A stretch of DNA of 64,000 bases from Tubiluchus corallicola (lineage: Eukaryota > Priapulida > Priapulimorpha > Priapulimorphida > Tubiluchidae). The number at the start of each line of letters is the position of its first letter. Position 1 is the stretch's first letter. Where the stretch lies: positions 1 through 64,000 of the forward strand of contig JAQGDQ010000971.1 in the NCBI GenBank assembly GCA_030141605.1. Direction: 5' to 3'. The notes under the pieces are model-generated. The model was not told the origin of the DNA, did no database searches, and saw only the letters and a program-made list of their open reading frames with translations. This document shows, one piece after another, positions 10,726 through 24,400 of this stretch. Made by a program: the position numbers and the translations under genes.

Positions 10726-13695
10726 CTAAAAAAACAACAATGAAATGATCAAGTCTTGCAGTGCAGAAATGATTTCTACACAGAAAACAAGATGGCGCTA
10801 GTTAGGCCTAAAGGATGGCCAGACATTAATTTTAATTTAAACGTGATTTGTTTTAGGTTTGCATCATTAAATTTTGACAACCTGATTCTGGATCCTCCCA
10901 ACACAGCATACATACATACAGTTAGGCTTGGATCATTCAATTTTGACAACCTGATTCTGGATCCATCCAACACAGCATACATACATTCAGTTAGGTTTGG
11001 TTCATTCAGTGCTGACAACCTGATTCTGAATCCTCATAAAGACATGTACATTGCAAGATATACAATATTTAGATATTTACAAAAATTAAATAAAATAGCC
11101 AAGTTGAACTTGAATAGTACGGTCTATTTAGGATATGTTAAAGACACGCAAATTTTTAACTAACTAGCAAAACTGGACGGCGCAATTTTACCGTTACGCA
11201 TCTATATTTAGCTCAAAATACTTACAAACTTTTTTGTGAAAACGTCCGTCCCCCCTCCGAATTAATAATATAGTTTTGAGCACATTCAAAAATTTTACAG
11301 CTTAATTCATAAGTTAACTGTTCATCCCCAGCACGATATAATTATAGTATTAAAGGGCCAGTCATTAAAATTAGTGTTTGTTTACAATGGTCCAGTTTTA
11401 AAAAAGAAATTAAGTAAATAAGTAAGTAAGCAATCTTATTACATAGCATAATACATACAATGAAATTTATGTGGTTTTACGTACTGAAATAACTTATGGA
11501 AACAACAAGGAGATCAACACAAATAATTCAATCGGCTGTACAGTGACATTGAGAATTAATATTGGAGATTTACTGAAATTTAGTTTTGATGGTGCGAATT
11601 GCAACCGGATAGAAAGAATTTAAAGTTCTTGTGATTTTAGCATTAATTGAGTGGGTCCTACGACCAGAGATTATTATTACCTGGTATTTATTACCTGGAT
11701 GGAATTCATCTTCCATGATAACTTGCACTCTCTTTATTGAACAGCACTAGACACATACATGCAGACCTAGTCAGTTCAAAATACGCCCAATTCCAGTGAA
11801 ACGACACATAGGAAAATAGATTTCATGTGACATACCAAATGGTTTAAAACAAACGATCGAAAAAAATCGCTATCATCCCTATATATTAATTTTCGTGGCA
11901 TCTGGATATATATATATATATATATGCCAATATATCCAGATATTACGAAAATTACACAGATACCACCAGAATATATATATATATTCCCGGGAAGGACTGA
12001 GGGAGGTACTGGTCATGCTTGGACAGCTCGTTCAACGTTGGGTGTAGTAAGCGTATTTATAATTCTCGAGACGTCCCGCAACGGGCGTTTTCCCGGACCC
12101 AACTCTCGATTTTTTCGAAATTTTGACCAAACACCCGGATTTAAATCGGGAGCTTTTGGGTAAATAAATACATCTTTTTATGTTTTTTGTCTAAATTTTG
12201 TTTAGAAATCGCTTAATAAAAATTACCCGTTCATTAAATGAATCGTTAATTAACAACTGATGGAACCAGTAAAAAGTGCGTATAGTCGAAGATGGGCTTA
12301 GGGTTAACCCTCTAAAGTATTTTCCATTTTCCCTTTCTGGTCTGCTAACGGTTAAATTGTTTGAGCAAATTTGATCAGACGCAATGCTCACAATTATATG
12401 TATACGCATCTTTAATAGGCTACAAAGTAATTTACATTATTAAAAGAAAATAAACTCACTCAGTCAAACAAAATCTAATTACGTAATAACAATAGCACTT
12501 AGTTTTTTTATTGTTTTTTTAACCTCCCTGTAGTACTAAAATTTCTCACAGTGTCGAATTCAATTTCTTTACGTCCACAGGATTTCTTTGCAGGACGTTT
12601 CATAGTCCATTGTACGTCTTGGGTTTTTAGGAGCAATCAAATTTCTATAATTTCTGCTGTTTTCGGGTAAATTTCCCACATTATTTTCATTAGAAAACTT
12701 TTGAAATTTTAGCTCCTTTTTTCACGTATAGGTCCATTTTTTCTTTATGCCACAGATTTCTTTACGTCAACAAAATTTCACTGCAGAACGTTTCATAGAC
12801 AACCAATTTGTCGTTCAGGGCTATCTTGCCTAATCTTAGTAAATATGGACACGTTAGGCTTGTACAATTAAAATAAATCGATTAAATTATCGATCAATTA
12901 GCATACAGAGGCCATGTGAAAATATAAAATATTTCATCGTTTCTACATATCATTACTGAATAAGTTTTTATCCCGAAGCAAATCGGAAAAACATTGACTA
13001 TATCTGTGTTAAGATAAGTCGTACGGCGCGTGATTTATGGGTGATACTCGTACGCTGATAACGAGCGCTGTTTTCCATTGAGCTGGTACCATAAACTACT
13101 AACAACAGTCTTCAAATCATTCCTAACCATAACATCCAACACTAGGTACCCAATTATGGACCGTCTTAACAGTATTACAGGCCCCGGGCAGAGCACTACA
13201 CTGGGACCTGCACAAGGTACCGTCTTAATAGCATTACAGAGCCCCGGGCAAAGCAGTGCACTGGGACCCCTTATCTATGCAACCACTCACAGCGAATTAA
13301 AATGTAAATGGCCGATAAAATTAAAGGAAGATAGGACGATTTTTCATATACTGCCCCATTTTCAAGTCCTATAGTATTCATTTTAATACAATTAATATTG
13401 CAAAAGCGTTGCTGATAGTTAAATAGAAATCAATACAAAATATGTGATTTGATAAATGATGTTAGATGCAAATTTTTTATCACAATTATAGAATTTTATC
13501 GTACTAATCAAGTTTTAATCTTTTTGCGGGCACTTTTAATTTATTTGCACCTGTTTGTGTGTTTATATTGTACTAACCATATACTATGTATTTTCTACTT
13601 TTAGCAGTAATTTTACTTTCTGTACATTGTCGATATATTTTACGATGTTTTTAATGGACATATAAGTCTCTTGACTTCACTTCATAGATGTATTG

Positions 13696-13778
<83 letters not shown>

Positions 13779-15316
13779 AATAAAATAAATAATGGATTAA
13801 AATCTTAATGAATGGCGGGCGAGCCAAAATTCTATTGATAACATTTTCAACAACAAAAATATTCCACGAGCATGTTGCACGTGTTCAAGAAAGCGGAAAT
13901 TGATGTACATTGCTACTGTAAGATATTCAGTATGTTGTACTAAAACTACGCAAGTTTTAACATAAAAATTCAAAATTCAAATTTACCACTGTGCTCACGC
14001 TGAACGGTAGAACGTGCCTAGTTCGTCACAAACTAACAAATCTGAACTCAGAGGTACAGCACCTGTTTATTGTGCAATGCGTTTCCGAAATGCAGGCGCT
14101 AGTGCCCTGTTTAATTAGTGAAATGCATATAGTGTTTGAACATTAAAAAGAAACATGTCGTACAGTATGGGTTAATTAACACAAATTGAAAAACTATATA
14201 CATAGATTAGCAATGACTCCCGTGCTCGTGCGCATGCGTTAAACGCCATAAATAATAATTGTTGTTTGTTCATCTTTATCCGAGAATGATCAGTTAGTAA
14301 CACTAAGCAAGCGGCACTGCTAAACGTTATGTATAAACCTGTAGAAATTAAACCGTTCGTAATTAGAAAAAGTTAAAAAAATTAAATTTGTGATGGAAGA
14401 AGAATCTGTTATTGATTTTTTATTTTTGTTATTTTTTATTATTTTTTATTTTTTTTTACTTTTGTTTTTTTATTTTTATTTTTGTTTTTTTTGCTGTTGT
14501 ATTTTTGTTTTTGTATTTCTGCACGTTTATGTATTTTTTGATATAGTTGTGTCTGCTGTCATTAGCGTCCTTTTGTTTACTGTCATTTGAGAAGGGTGGT
14601 TGACTCGATAACCTTTTTCGCCACCCTTTCTCCTATGTTGTTTGTATTTTTGTGTATTTTATTGTCAAATCATTGTATATTTATGGAGGAAAATAAAATT
14701 ACTATTACTATTGTTATGATTATCGACTTACAATCCGACTCTGTACAGTTAATATTGTAATAAAATGAAAATCAATTAACTACAAGCTCAAAAAATTGTG
14801 AAAAAACATTAAATACACCAACAAGAACAGCGTGTTCTTCATCTGTTTTATTCTAAAGGTAAATTTGTGAGTTGAGAAAACCATTTTAAAAATTTTATGC
14901 TTTTTATGCTCGAATTAAGGCTTTTTGTACAAAGTTAGTTGAAGTGAGTAGTATAAAATAGTATATATAAGTAATATATTAGCAATTACAATTATTAACA
15001 AAATATAGTTTCAATATTCGTGCACTTTAAACTTTTTTATAACATATTATTTTAATATCAAGGTCGAGGTATACAATTCAATACACGTCTACATATAGTG
15101 TAAACAAATTGCATTCTAAGCATAAAAATCAGAAGTGCATAAAATACATAGGTAGCGTGTTTTTCTATAAAGTCTTGGTTTGGGCTCCTTGCTAAGGCGC
15201 ATTATTAATATTAGCATCATTTATTTTTGAACACACCTGTATAGTTAAGTTACACAAGTGGTTCAATTAAAAGAAATTAGTAGACTAGCAGTAAAAGTAA
15301 AATTAAATATTAAACA

Positions 15317-15352
<36 letters not shown>

Positions 15353-15383
15353 GCAGCAGCAGCAGCAGCAGCAGAAGCAACAA

Positions 15384-15451
<68 letters not shown>

Positions 15452-18400
15452 GCAACAGCAACAGCAACAACAACAACAACGCCAACAACAACAACAAAAA
15501 CAAACAATCACGATATTATTTACTTACAAGGAGACAAAGCAATTAAATTGAAATGCCACTCTCTGATTCCAAAAAAGGACTGTACAGTTTAGTATAAACT
15601 CATTTCATTCATGTGTTTTTAATATAGACATACTTCATCATTTTCGAAAGAGACTCTTCATAGATTATGAACAATCACCTTACGCCTTGAGTCACATTTG
15701 CTGCAAATTGATTTTAAATCGACATCGCTTCGATAATTTATTAATTTTTTAAATTCGATGCGTTGATTTTGGCAGGAATTCGACGGTAAACAAACAAAAA
15801 ACGTCTTAAATAAGTATTTATAGGATAGAATTAGCGTGATTAATTGATCTTAGGCGAAACTCTGACGCGAAAATGATTGATGAAGATACAGCAGCGAGAA
15901 ACTTGTGCCTCTAGCCGTCTAGCGTAACACCAAGATACAGTACATACTTCTACTGTACCACTAAAACTAACACTTATGTACAGCATGTATATAATACTGT
16001 ATACCTTAAAGGAAAGAACGTTGGAAGTCATTCAGTACGTTGGGTTTATTTTACTGTTGCCACTTAAACTTAGAAAAATATAACAAACAAATTTGGAAAT
16101 TTTTTCTATAATGCATAAATCTAAATATACTACCTCTGAATGGAAACTTTCAGGCGTGGTAGTTGTCGCCATTCGTTTTTAAAATTATAACGTAACTGGG
16201 GGACTTCGTGACTTTTCGTAAGCGCGTCGTGGATTTCCGTGAGCGCGCGCTGCTTAAACTAATTCAGACTTCTCCAACTTAGCTAATCTTCACACAAAAA
16301 TATTACAAAATTAGTTATCTAACTTTTTTGTAATTTGACGAAGACTGATAATGCGCTGCGTTTCTTCAAAACGAATGACGTCATTGGAGGAATAATCGGC
16401 ATTGAAAATGGAGCGTCCAAGCATGAAGTGATCGCGACTTTAAAGCGATTTTACTGATTACACGAGGCGCTTTTTGCAGTTTTATTACTAAATCCTTATA
16501 ACATTTTTCGTGAACATTGAAATAAGCCTAACTTGCCAGAAGACTTACCCTTTCCGTTAACGTGTACACGTGTAACAGGCCTATGCCAATAAAAAAGCGA
16601 ATTATGAAAAAACGCATATAACATTTTTGTATTAAATTTGGAAACGTCTCAAGGAAACGTCTTTATGATTATCGCAGACTGGTTTATGTTGCCATATTGG
16701 CAAAGGTCTCATTTGAGTGTTATGTCTTCTCAGCCTTAGCAAATAAATTCAGTGCATAGAAAAAAATGAATGAATAAATGTATGAATGAATGAATGAATG
16801 AATAGATGAATGAATGAATGAATGAATGAATGAATGAATGAATGAATGAATGAATAGATGAATGAATGAATGAATGAATGAATGAATGAATGAATGCATG
16901 AATGAATGAATGAATGAATGAATGAATGAATGAATGAATGAATGAATGAATGAATAATTAAATGAGTGATTGAGTGAATGAATGAACGAATGAATGAATG
17001 AGTGAATGAATGAACGAATGAATGAGTGAATGAACGAATGAATGAATGAATGAATGAATGAATGAATGAATGAATGAATGAATGAATGAATAATTAAATG
17101 AATGATTGAGTGAATGAATGAACGAATGAATGAATGAGTGAATGAATGAACGAATGAATGAGTGAATGAACGAACGAATGAATGAATGAATGAATGAATG
17201 AATGAATGAATGAATGAATGAATGAATGAATGAATGAATGAATGAATGAATGAAAGAGAAAATGAATAAATAAATAAACGATGGACAAAAAGGAACATAA
17301 TTTCGTGGTAATGATAAATACAGATACCTATTTTTTGTTTACTTTTATTGGGCTGTGCTTGTTTATTAATTAAGGCGACAAACACATTACTGTTTACTGC
17401 AATTTTCAATGGTGTTTCCACAGCAAACAATGTTTTTCTATTTCTATATGCTTTGCAGAAATCCATCATTTCTTACAGTACACAGGCCCACGTTAGCTGT
17501 CAGCAAACTGCTGGTTACACACAAATGCAGTTACAGTACTTACAGTGATGTTAATGCACAAAATAGAGACGCTGAAATTCTTGAAATAATGTCAACTATT
17601 GTGTCAAATGAAAGACTACACCAGCTACACACACAAATGCAGTTACAGTACTTACAGTAACGTTAATGAACAAAATACAGATGCTGAAATTGTTGAAATA
17701 ATGTCAACTATTTTGTCAAATAAAAGACTTCACCAGCTACACACACAAATGCAGTTACAGTACTTACAGTAACGTTAATGCATAAAATAGAGACGCTGAA
17801 ATTCTTAAAATAATGTCAACTATTGTGTCAAATGAAAGACTTCACCAGCTACACACACAAATGCAGTTACAGTACTACAGTAATGTTAATGCACAAAACA
17901 CAGACGCTGAAATTGTTGAAATAATGTCAACTGTTGTGTCAAATGAAAGACTTCACCAGTTACACACACAAATGCAGTTACAGTACTTACAGTAACGTTA
18001 ATGCACAAAATACAGATGCTGAAATTGTTGAAATAATGTCAACTATTTTGTCAAATGAAAGACTTCACCAGCTACACACACAAATGCAGTTACAGTACTT
18101 ACAGTAACGTTAATGCACAAAATACAGATGCTGAAATTGTTGAAATAATGTCAACTATTGTGTCAAATGAAAGACTTCACCAGCTACGAAAAGTACGGCC
18201 TACATAAAAGTTTCAGTGGATTTAAACTGTAATATTCTTAGATTTCTCGCGAAAGACATCCTCATTTTAAATATGGTGGCGCAAAAATGCGCCGAAGTTT
18301 CGATCTCGACATTTTATTTAGTAAGAAAACAACGAAAATAATTGGAAATTACCACACGGATGTTACACACATTTGTGCATAAACGTGAAAATTTTTAGGT

Positions 18401-21400
18401 CTTTGTCTTAGATTTGCCCAAAGATACATGGATTACATGTCGAAACATTAAATGCCGGAGTGTCACTATTGTTAAAAACTACAGCAAGAGTTCGATGTGT
18501 TCACAAATTTTACTCTAAGCTAGACGAAGGAATTTCTTCCAATAACTGACATAGTTTGTCACTTCTTCAAGGAGTATTTGGTCCCAGAAATCAACAACTT
18601 TTGCCTTTACTTCCTTTGAGTCAAATGCCTCTAGAAGGTCATTGTATGCTTTCTCTTTAAAGCAAAACCGGATCCATTCTTAAACTGTAGGTCAAAACAA
18701 CCTATTCTTTAATATATTGAAAGGAAACATGCTATCTTTTCAAAAATCACTTACGTGAAAGAATTATTACCACACAAACACAATTTCGCGTTCGCGTCGC
18801 TAGTTCTTCGCTGTTACATGCATTTCACCATTCGCTAGTTGGACGGGCGCTAGCGCCTGCATTTCGGAAGCGCATTGCACAAAAACAGGTGCTGTACCTC
18901 TCAGTTGAGATGTGTTAATTTGTGACGAACTACACACCTTCGACAGCTCATGCGTGAGTACAGCGGTAAATTTGAAATTTGCTTTTTATCTTAAACTTGC
19001 CTAGTTTTAAAACGTCACACTGAATATCTTACAGTAGCGCTGCATTTCAATTTTCGCTTTCGCAAACATGTACAACACGCTCGTGGAATACTTTTGTTGT
19101 TGAAAATGATGTTAGTTTGTGACGTTACTAGGCTCGTTCGCCGTTAATTAAGATTATAATTTATCATTTAACAATTAGAAACGTATGCGGTATTATTGGT
19201 GCTAAAATATATACTTTTTATCGTCTTCCTTTAAGGAGTATTTTGCCCCAGTACTCAACAATATTTATCTGTAGTTCCTTTGATAAATATTTGCTCTGTG
19301 CGGCTATTGTACACTTACATTTTTTCTTCGTAACAAATCATAATCAGTGCTTCTTTTTCTATTGTGAAGATCATGATGTAAACTGGTTGCTTTCGTTGTT
19401 TTTAGCGAGTACTTTTCACGTCATGTTTTTCAGTTGCTGATCATAGTCGACATTGTGCCACCATTTAATTTTTAGCAAGCAAAAGTTTTTTACCCACAAC
19501 TTAAAAACCACTAAATCTACAAAGTTAAAACTTTCACAGTTAAAATTTAATTATTGTAATATCTAATTTTACTTTTTCTGCTTTACTCTGGCTGTCTGTG
19601 ATAAGTACGAGTTCGTTCGCATATATGTGTTTTGGGACAAAAAAGAGAGAACCTTTGGGGGTCTATTTAACTCACACTAAGGAAAATCTGGCCAATAAAC
19701 AGGAATTGAGTTGCCCGATGACAGAGGCCAACCCCAAGTGTTGACAGGCGGAAAATAAACATCGGTATTATTTACAAAATGTTACCGGGCGTGTAGTAAA
19801 CGTATGTGTTAGATGAATACAAACTGCAAACCGTGTGGAAAGAGCTTGCTGGTTCTTTTGTTTGAAATTCTCAGAAGCAGGCAAAGTCAATGGAAATGAG
19901 AGATAAGTTAGGTCTATATAGACTCATTATTGTGAGACCTTGACTATATTAGGCATGTACAAGATCTCGAGTTCAAATCCTAATGAATTCATAGTTTTGC
20001 AGTAGAGATTCTTTTCGAAAAGCAGACATCTAGGCATTACGATCAAACTTGTAATGCACTACATACGTAGAATAGGGGCCTGTAGGTTTAATCCAACAGA
20101 ATTTGTTTGAATTAATAATTTTATTATTGTTAATTTAAGAGCAACTTATGACCATCGAAACGTATTAATTATGACCACCGTTACGAGCAATTTGTGGTTT
20201 TTAGATCATCTTAAATTTGCGAAGTTTTGAAGCTAAAGTAATCTGCCAGAGATTTTTATTTTACCATATCGCGGTGTTAGCGCCATCTATGTGGCGATTT
20301 AATAAATTAACTAGAGACAGCATCAAGTTACGTCCATCATGCATCAGTTACTAGTGATTTCAAGTCACAGAACGATTATAGACAGATCAGGCACTCGCGT
20401 AATTACTTTGGTGGTCACAATGGAGCAAAGAAGAATGAAAAATGCAAAAATCGTTTTTAGTTTAGCCGTCAACTGTCTAGTCTGTCCAGGAAAAGATATA
20501 AAATTTAGACAGATTTATTTCAAACTGAATTATTACAACGACAACGATCTAAAATAGAGAGAATTAGGCATAAAATTAACACATAATAGAGACTTACGAA
20601 TAGTCTATATTTTTAATTTATACGAGTGTATAGATGGCCAATGTGCTATTCTAAACTGAAGTTAAACCAGTGATAAGCAATAAAATTGTAATATTTTTAC
20701 GCTGGGAGATCCAATCAATTACAGTTTTAATAATTAGTTCAATCACTAAGTTTAGTTGTGTAAAAATAGTAAATTATTTTAGTCCAAATGGATTTCCGAT
20801 AGGTTTTAATCCAAATTTAGTGATAGGCTAAGACCTACGCTACTTTTGTTAGGTGAAGTCTGATACCACATGCCACAATTGACTGTACTACATTCTAAGA
20901 GATTATAATTAATTAATTAGCTAATTAATTTAATAAGCTTAATTTTATTTTTGCATTTTCTTAATAAACACAACCGATAAGCATGAACAAGTGAGTCATA
21001 CTTTCGCCAAAAAATTTCGAACTAGATGGCAGCACGTGCACAATGCGCTGCAACACCTGTGCTTTGTTCGATTTACAGCGAGTCTTTGTAGGGAGTGAAT
21101 CGACTTCATGTGGCCGTCTTTGCCAATCGAACGCCAGGGGTGCTGCACGAATTGTCCCCTCCCCACAATGAAGTGGATACTGGAGAGGAAGATCCGCGAA
21201 ATGTCATCACCCACAGTGTAGATTTTTCATTAAAATGTACGATAACCCTGAAAAACACGGCATCCTTATAGATACGATAGAAAACTGTCGTGCTGTAGAA
21301 ACTCCCATGGCAGATCACGTGTACAATATCAGGACGACGGCAACGGATCCTGCAATGCCTGACATAAGAGACAGAAAACAAAGATATTCGAGTTTAGATA

Positions 21401-24400
21401 CTAACAGAATATCCACCTATGAACTCATTAATCCAAGCTTGATCAGTCATCCACTTCACTGGAATCCCATGACAACAATAGCAGTATCTGCTAGAATCTT
21501 TTGTAGTATAGGTTTTACACGTCAAATGTAGACACAGGAAAGTTCAAATGTGACTTAGCTAAGTCAAACGTAGACATAAGAATTTGTAATGTGTTTTGGT
21601 AACTCAAGTGCGACTTAGGTAAGTCAAATGCAGACACAGGAATTTCGAATGCGTTAAAAACCATTGTTAACAAATTTGAACTACCTAAGTCTACATTTGA
21701 GTTACCAAGACACATTTGAATTACCTAAATCTGCATTTGAGTTAACGTAGGTCTACATTTGACATGTAAAGCCTATAAAGCTCGTACATCAGCCCATCGG
21801 CTGTACTCCATCGGCTACACATCGAGACGGGGAGATGGACACATTTACCCAGACAATCTAGAACCTGCAATTGGTCAATGGCTGGTGAGGTGCAGGACGA
21901 GAGGCATGTATTCTGCGTGTTTGTCCAACAACTGCTCATGTTAGACAGTTACCCAAATAATCTGATATAGACGCGTCATTGCTGACTTCATTATTTGCAC
22001 ATAATGACACTTTTATGATAATCGTTCTTTTCCTTATAACCATTGTAAATATCACTTGTTAAATGTTCGTGTAACGTTAATATAGCTAAGCTCATACTTT
22101 AAATTTATCGTTCTTCTTTTCCGCAAAGGGCATCACTATTCAGAATTTCGATATTAACAAACTTTATTCTAATCATATATTTGCACCTGGCGGAATGCAG
22201 ACTTGAACTTGAAAACGCCAGGGTTTTCAGTCGCCCAATAATTGGCTTTCCCCTTTTTGTAAAGAGCTAAAAGATTAAAAGTTCTAAAAGGTTTACAGAA
22301 AAACAAAAATGTATTCCGCGTGCGCTGCAAGGCAGTCGATTTGTTCATAAACTTGCTGCCTTTCTCTTTTTGAAGATATCAAACTTTGATTGGCTCGTAT
22401 TCAATTGTAACAATTTCACATTTTCGTAAGCAATTTGACATTGCAAATACCCTTATTAAAGAAAGACAGGATAATTTTTCATATACCACTCCATTTTCAA
22501 GTCCCATAAAAAGCATATTTTTAAACCCAATTAATACTGCAAAAGCGCTCCTGATATTTAAATAATAGATTCAAATCTTAATTAACGGCAGGCGAGTCCA
22601 ACCACTGACGACATCACAAACTAACATAATTTTCAACATCAAAAACATTCCGGGAGCGTATTGTACGAGTTTGCAAAAGCGAAAATTGAAGTACAGTGCT
22701 ACTGTAAGATATTCAGTGTGTTGTAATAAAACTAGACAAGTTTTAAGATAAAAATTCAACTTTCAAATTTGCTGCTGTGCTCACGCATGAGCTGTCGAAC
22801 GTGTGCAGTTCGTCAAGAACTAACACATCTGAGCTGAGAGGTACAGTACCTGTTTTTGTGCACAGCGTTTCCGAAATGCAGGCGGTAGTGCCCGTCTAGC
22901 TAGCGAGTGGCGAAATGCATGTAACAGCGAAGAACTAGTGGCGCGAATGCGAAATTGTGTTTGTGTGACAATAATCTTTTCACGTAAGTCATTTTTTAAA
23001 AATAGTATGTTTCCTTTCAATGTTTTAAAGAGTAGATTGTTTTGACCTGCAGCTTAAGAATGGGTCCGGTTTTGCTTTAAACAAGTTGAATATGTATATA
23101 AATGTTTGTTATTATTTCCCCTGAATGCCTATGTATAGTTAGAAATGAGAAAACTATTTTGCATTACTATTGCGTAATATTACTTGCATTTCATTTTGCT
23201 AAAAGTTTTTTTTAACATGCACCCAAATAGCATTAACGTGACGTCACTTATGTAGCAGTAAGGAGCATGCCTTGCTATGGACTAACTTCTTACATCTACT
23301 CTGTAATTTGTAATCTTATTATTATGTTATATTGGTCAGCAAATTACACACAGAGATACATGTGGACTTCGATGACACTTACCGATGAATTGCTTAACCG
23401 ATGAATAAAGACGTAATCATATTTAAGTTTAAAAACTTTCCTTAAACCATTATTGTATGACACCCTAAGATTCTCTAGAACATATTTGTCAACCCCCAGT
23501 GAACAACAATAGAAGGATGAACAGTAAGTTTTGAAGAGAAAGGATTTAACGTTAGCAGAACAACTACTAAACTTCCGTATTAATCACAACCACAGCAACC
23601 AAAAACTACAAACATCGCTGCTCTCCTAACAACAACAGCAACAATGACAAGAACAGCCAGTAATGATAGTGATAGTAATTGTTGTTGTGATAGTTATACT
23701 GATAGTGACTGTGATAGTGATTGTGATTTTCATGATGATATTGACTGTGATAATTATACTGATACTGATACTGATACTGATACTGATACTGATACTGATA
23801 CTGATACTGATACTGATACTGATACTGATACTGATACTGATACTGATAGTGATACTGATACTGATACTGATAGTGATAGTGATAGTGATAGTGATTGTGA
23901 TAGTGATTGTGATACTGATACTGATACTGACACTGACACTGACACTGATACTGATACTGATACTGATACTGATACTGATACTGATACTGATACTGATACT
24001 GATACTGATACTGATACTGATACTGATACTGATACTGATACTGATACTGATACTGATACTGATACTGATACTGATACTGATACTGATTGTGATACTGGTA
24101 GTGATAGTAATAGTGATAGGGATAGCGATACTGATACTGATACTGATAGTGACTGTTATAATTATACTGGTAGTGATAGTAATGGTGATAGTGATAGTGA
24201 TACTGATACTGATACTGATACTGATACTGATACTGATACTGATACTGATACTGATACTGATACTGATACTGATACTGATACTGATACTGATACTGATACT
24301 GATACTGATACTGATACTGATACTGATACTGATACTGATACTGATACTGATACAGATACTGATACTGATACTGATACTGATACGGATGGTGCTAGTGATA

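Noticed and set aside
14390-14590. Phe-rich 66-codon frame
   Set aside because: T-rich low-complexity part of a LINE 3' UTR.
15263-15511. Poly-Cys, poly-Leu and poly-Val frames
   Set aside because: Three frames of one CAA microsatellite.
16720-17469. 249-codon minus frame of Phe-Ile-His-Ser repeats
   Set aside because: Artefact of the AATG tetranucleotide array.
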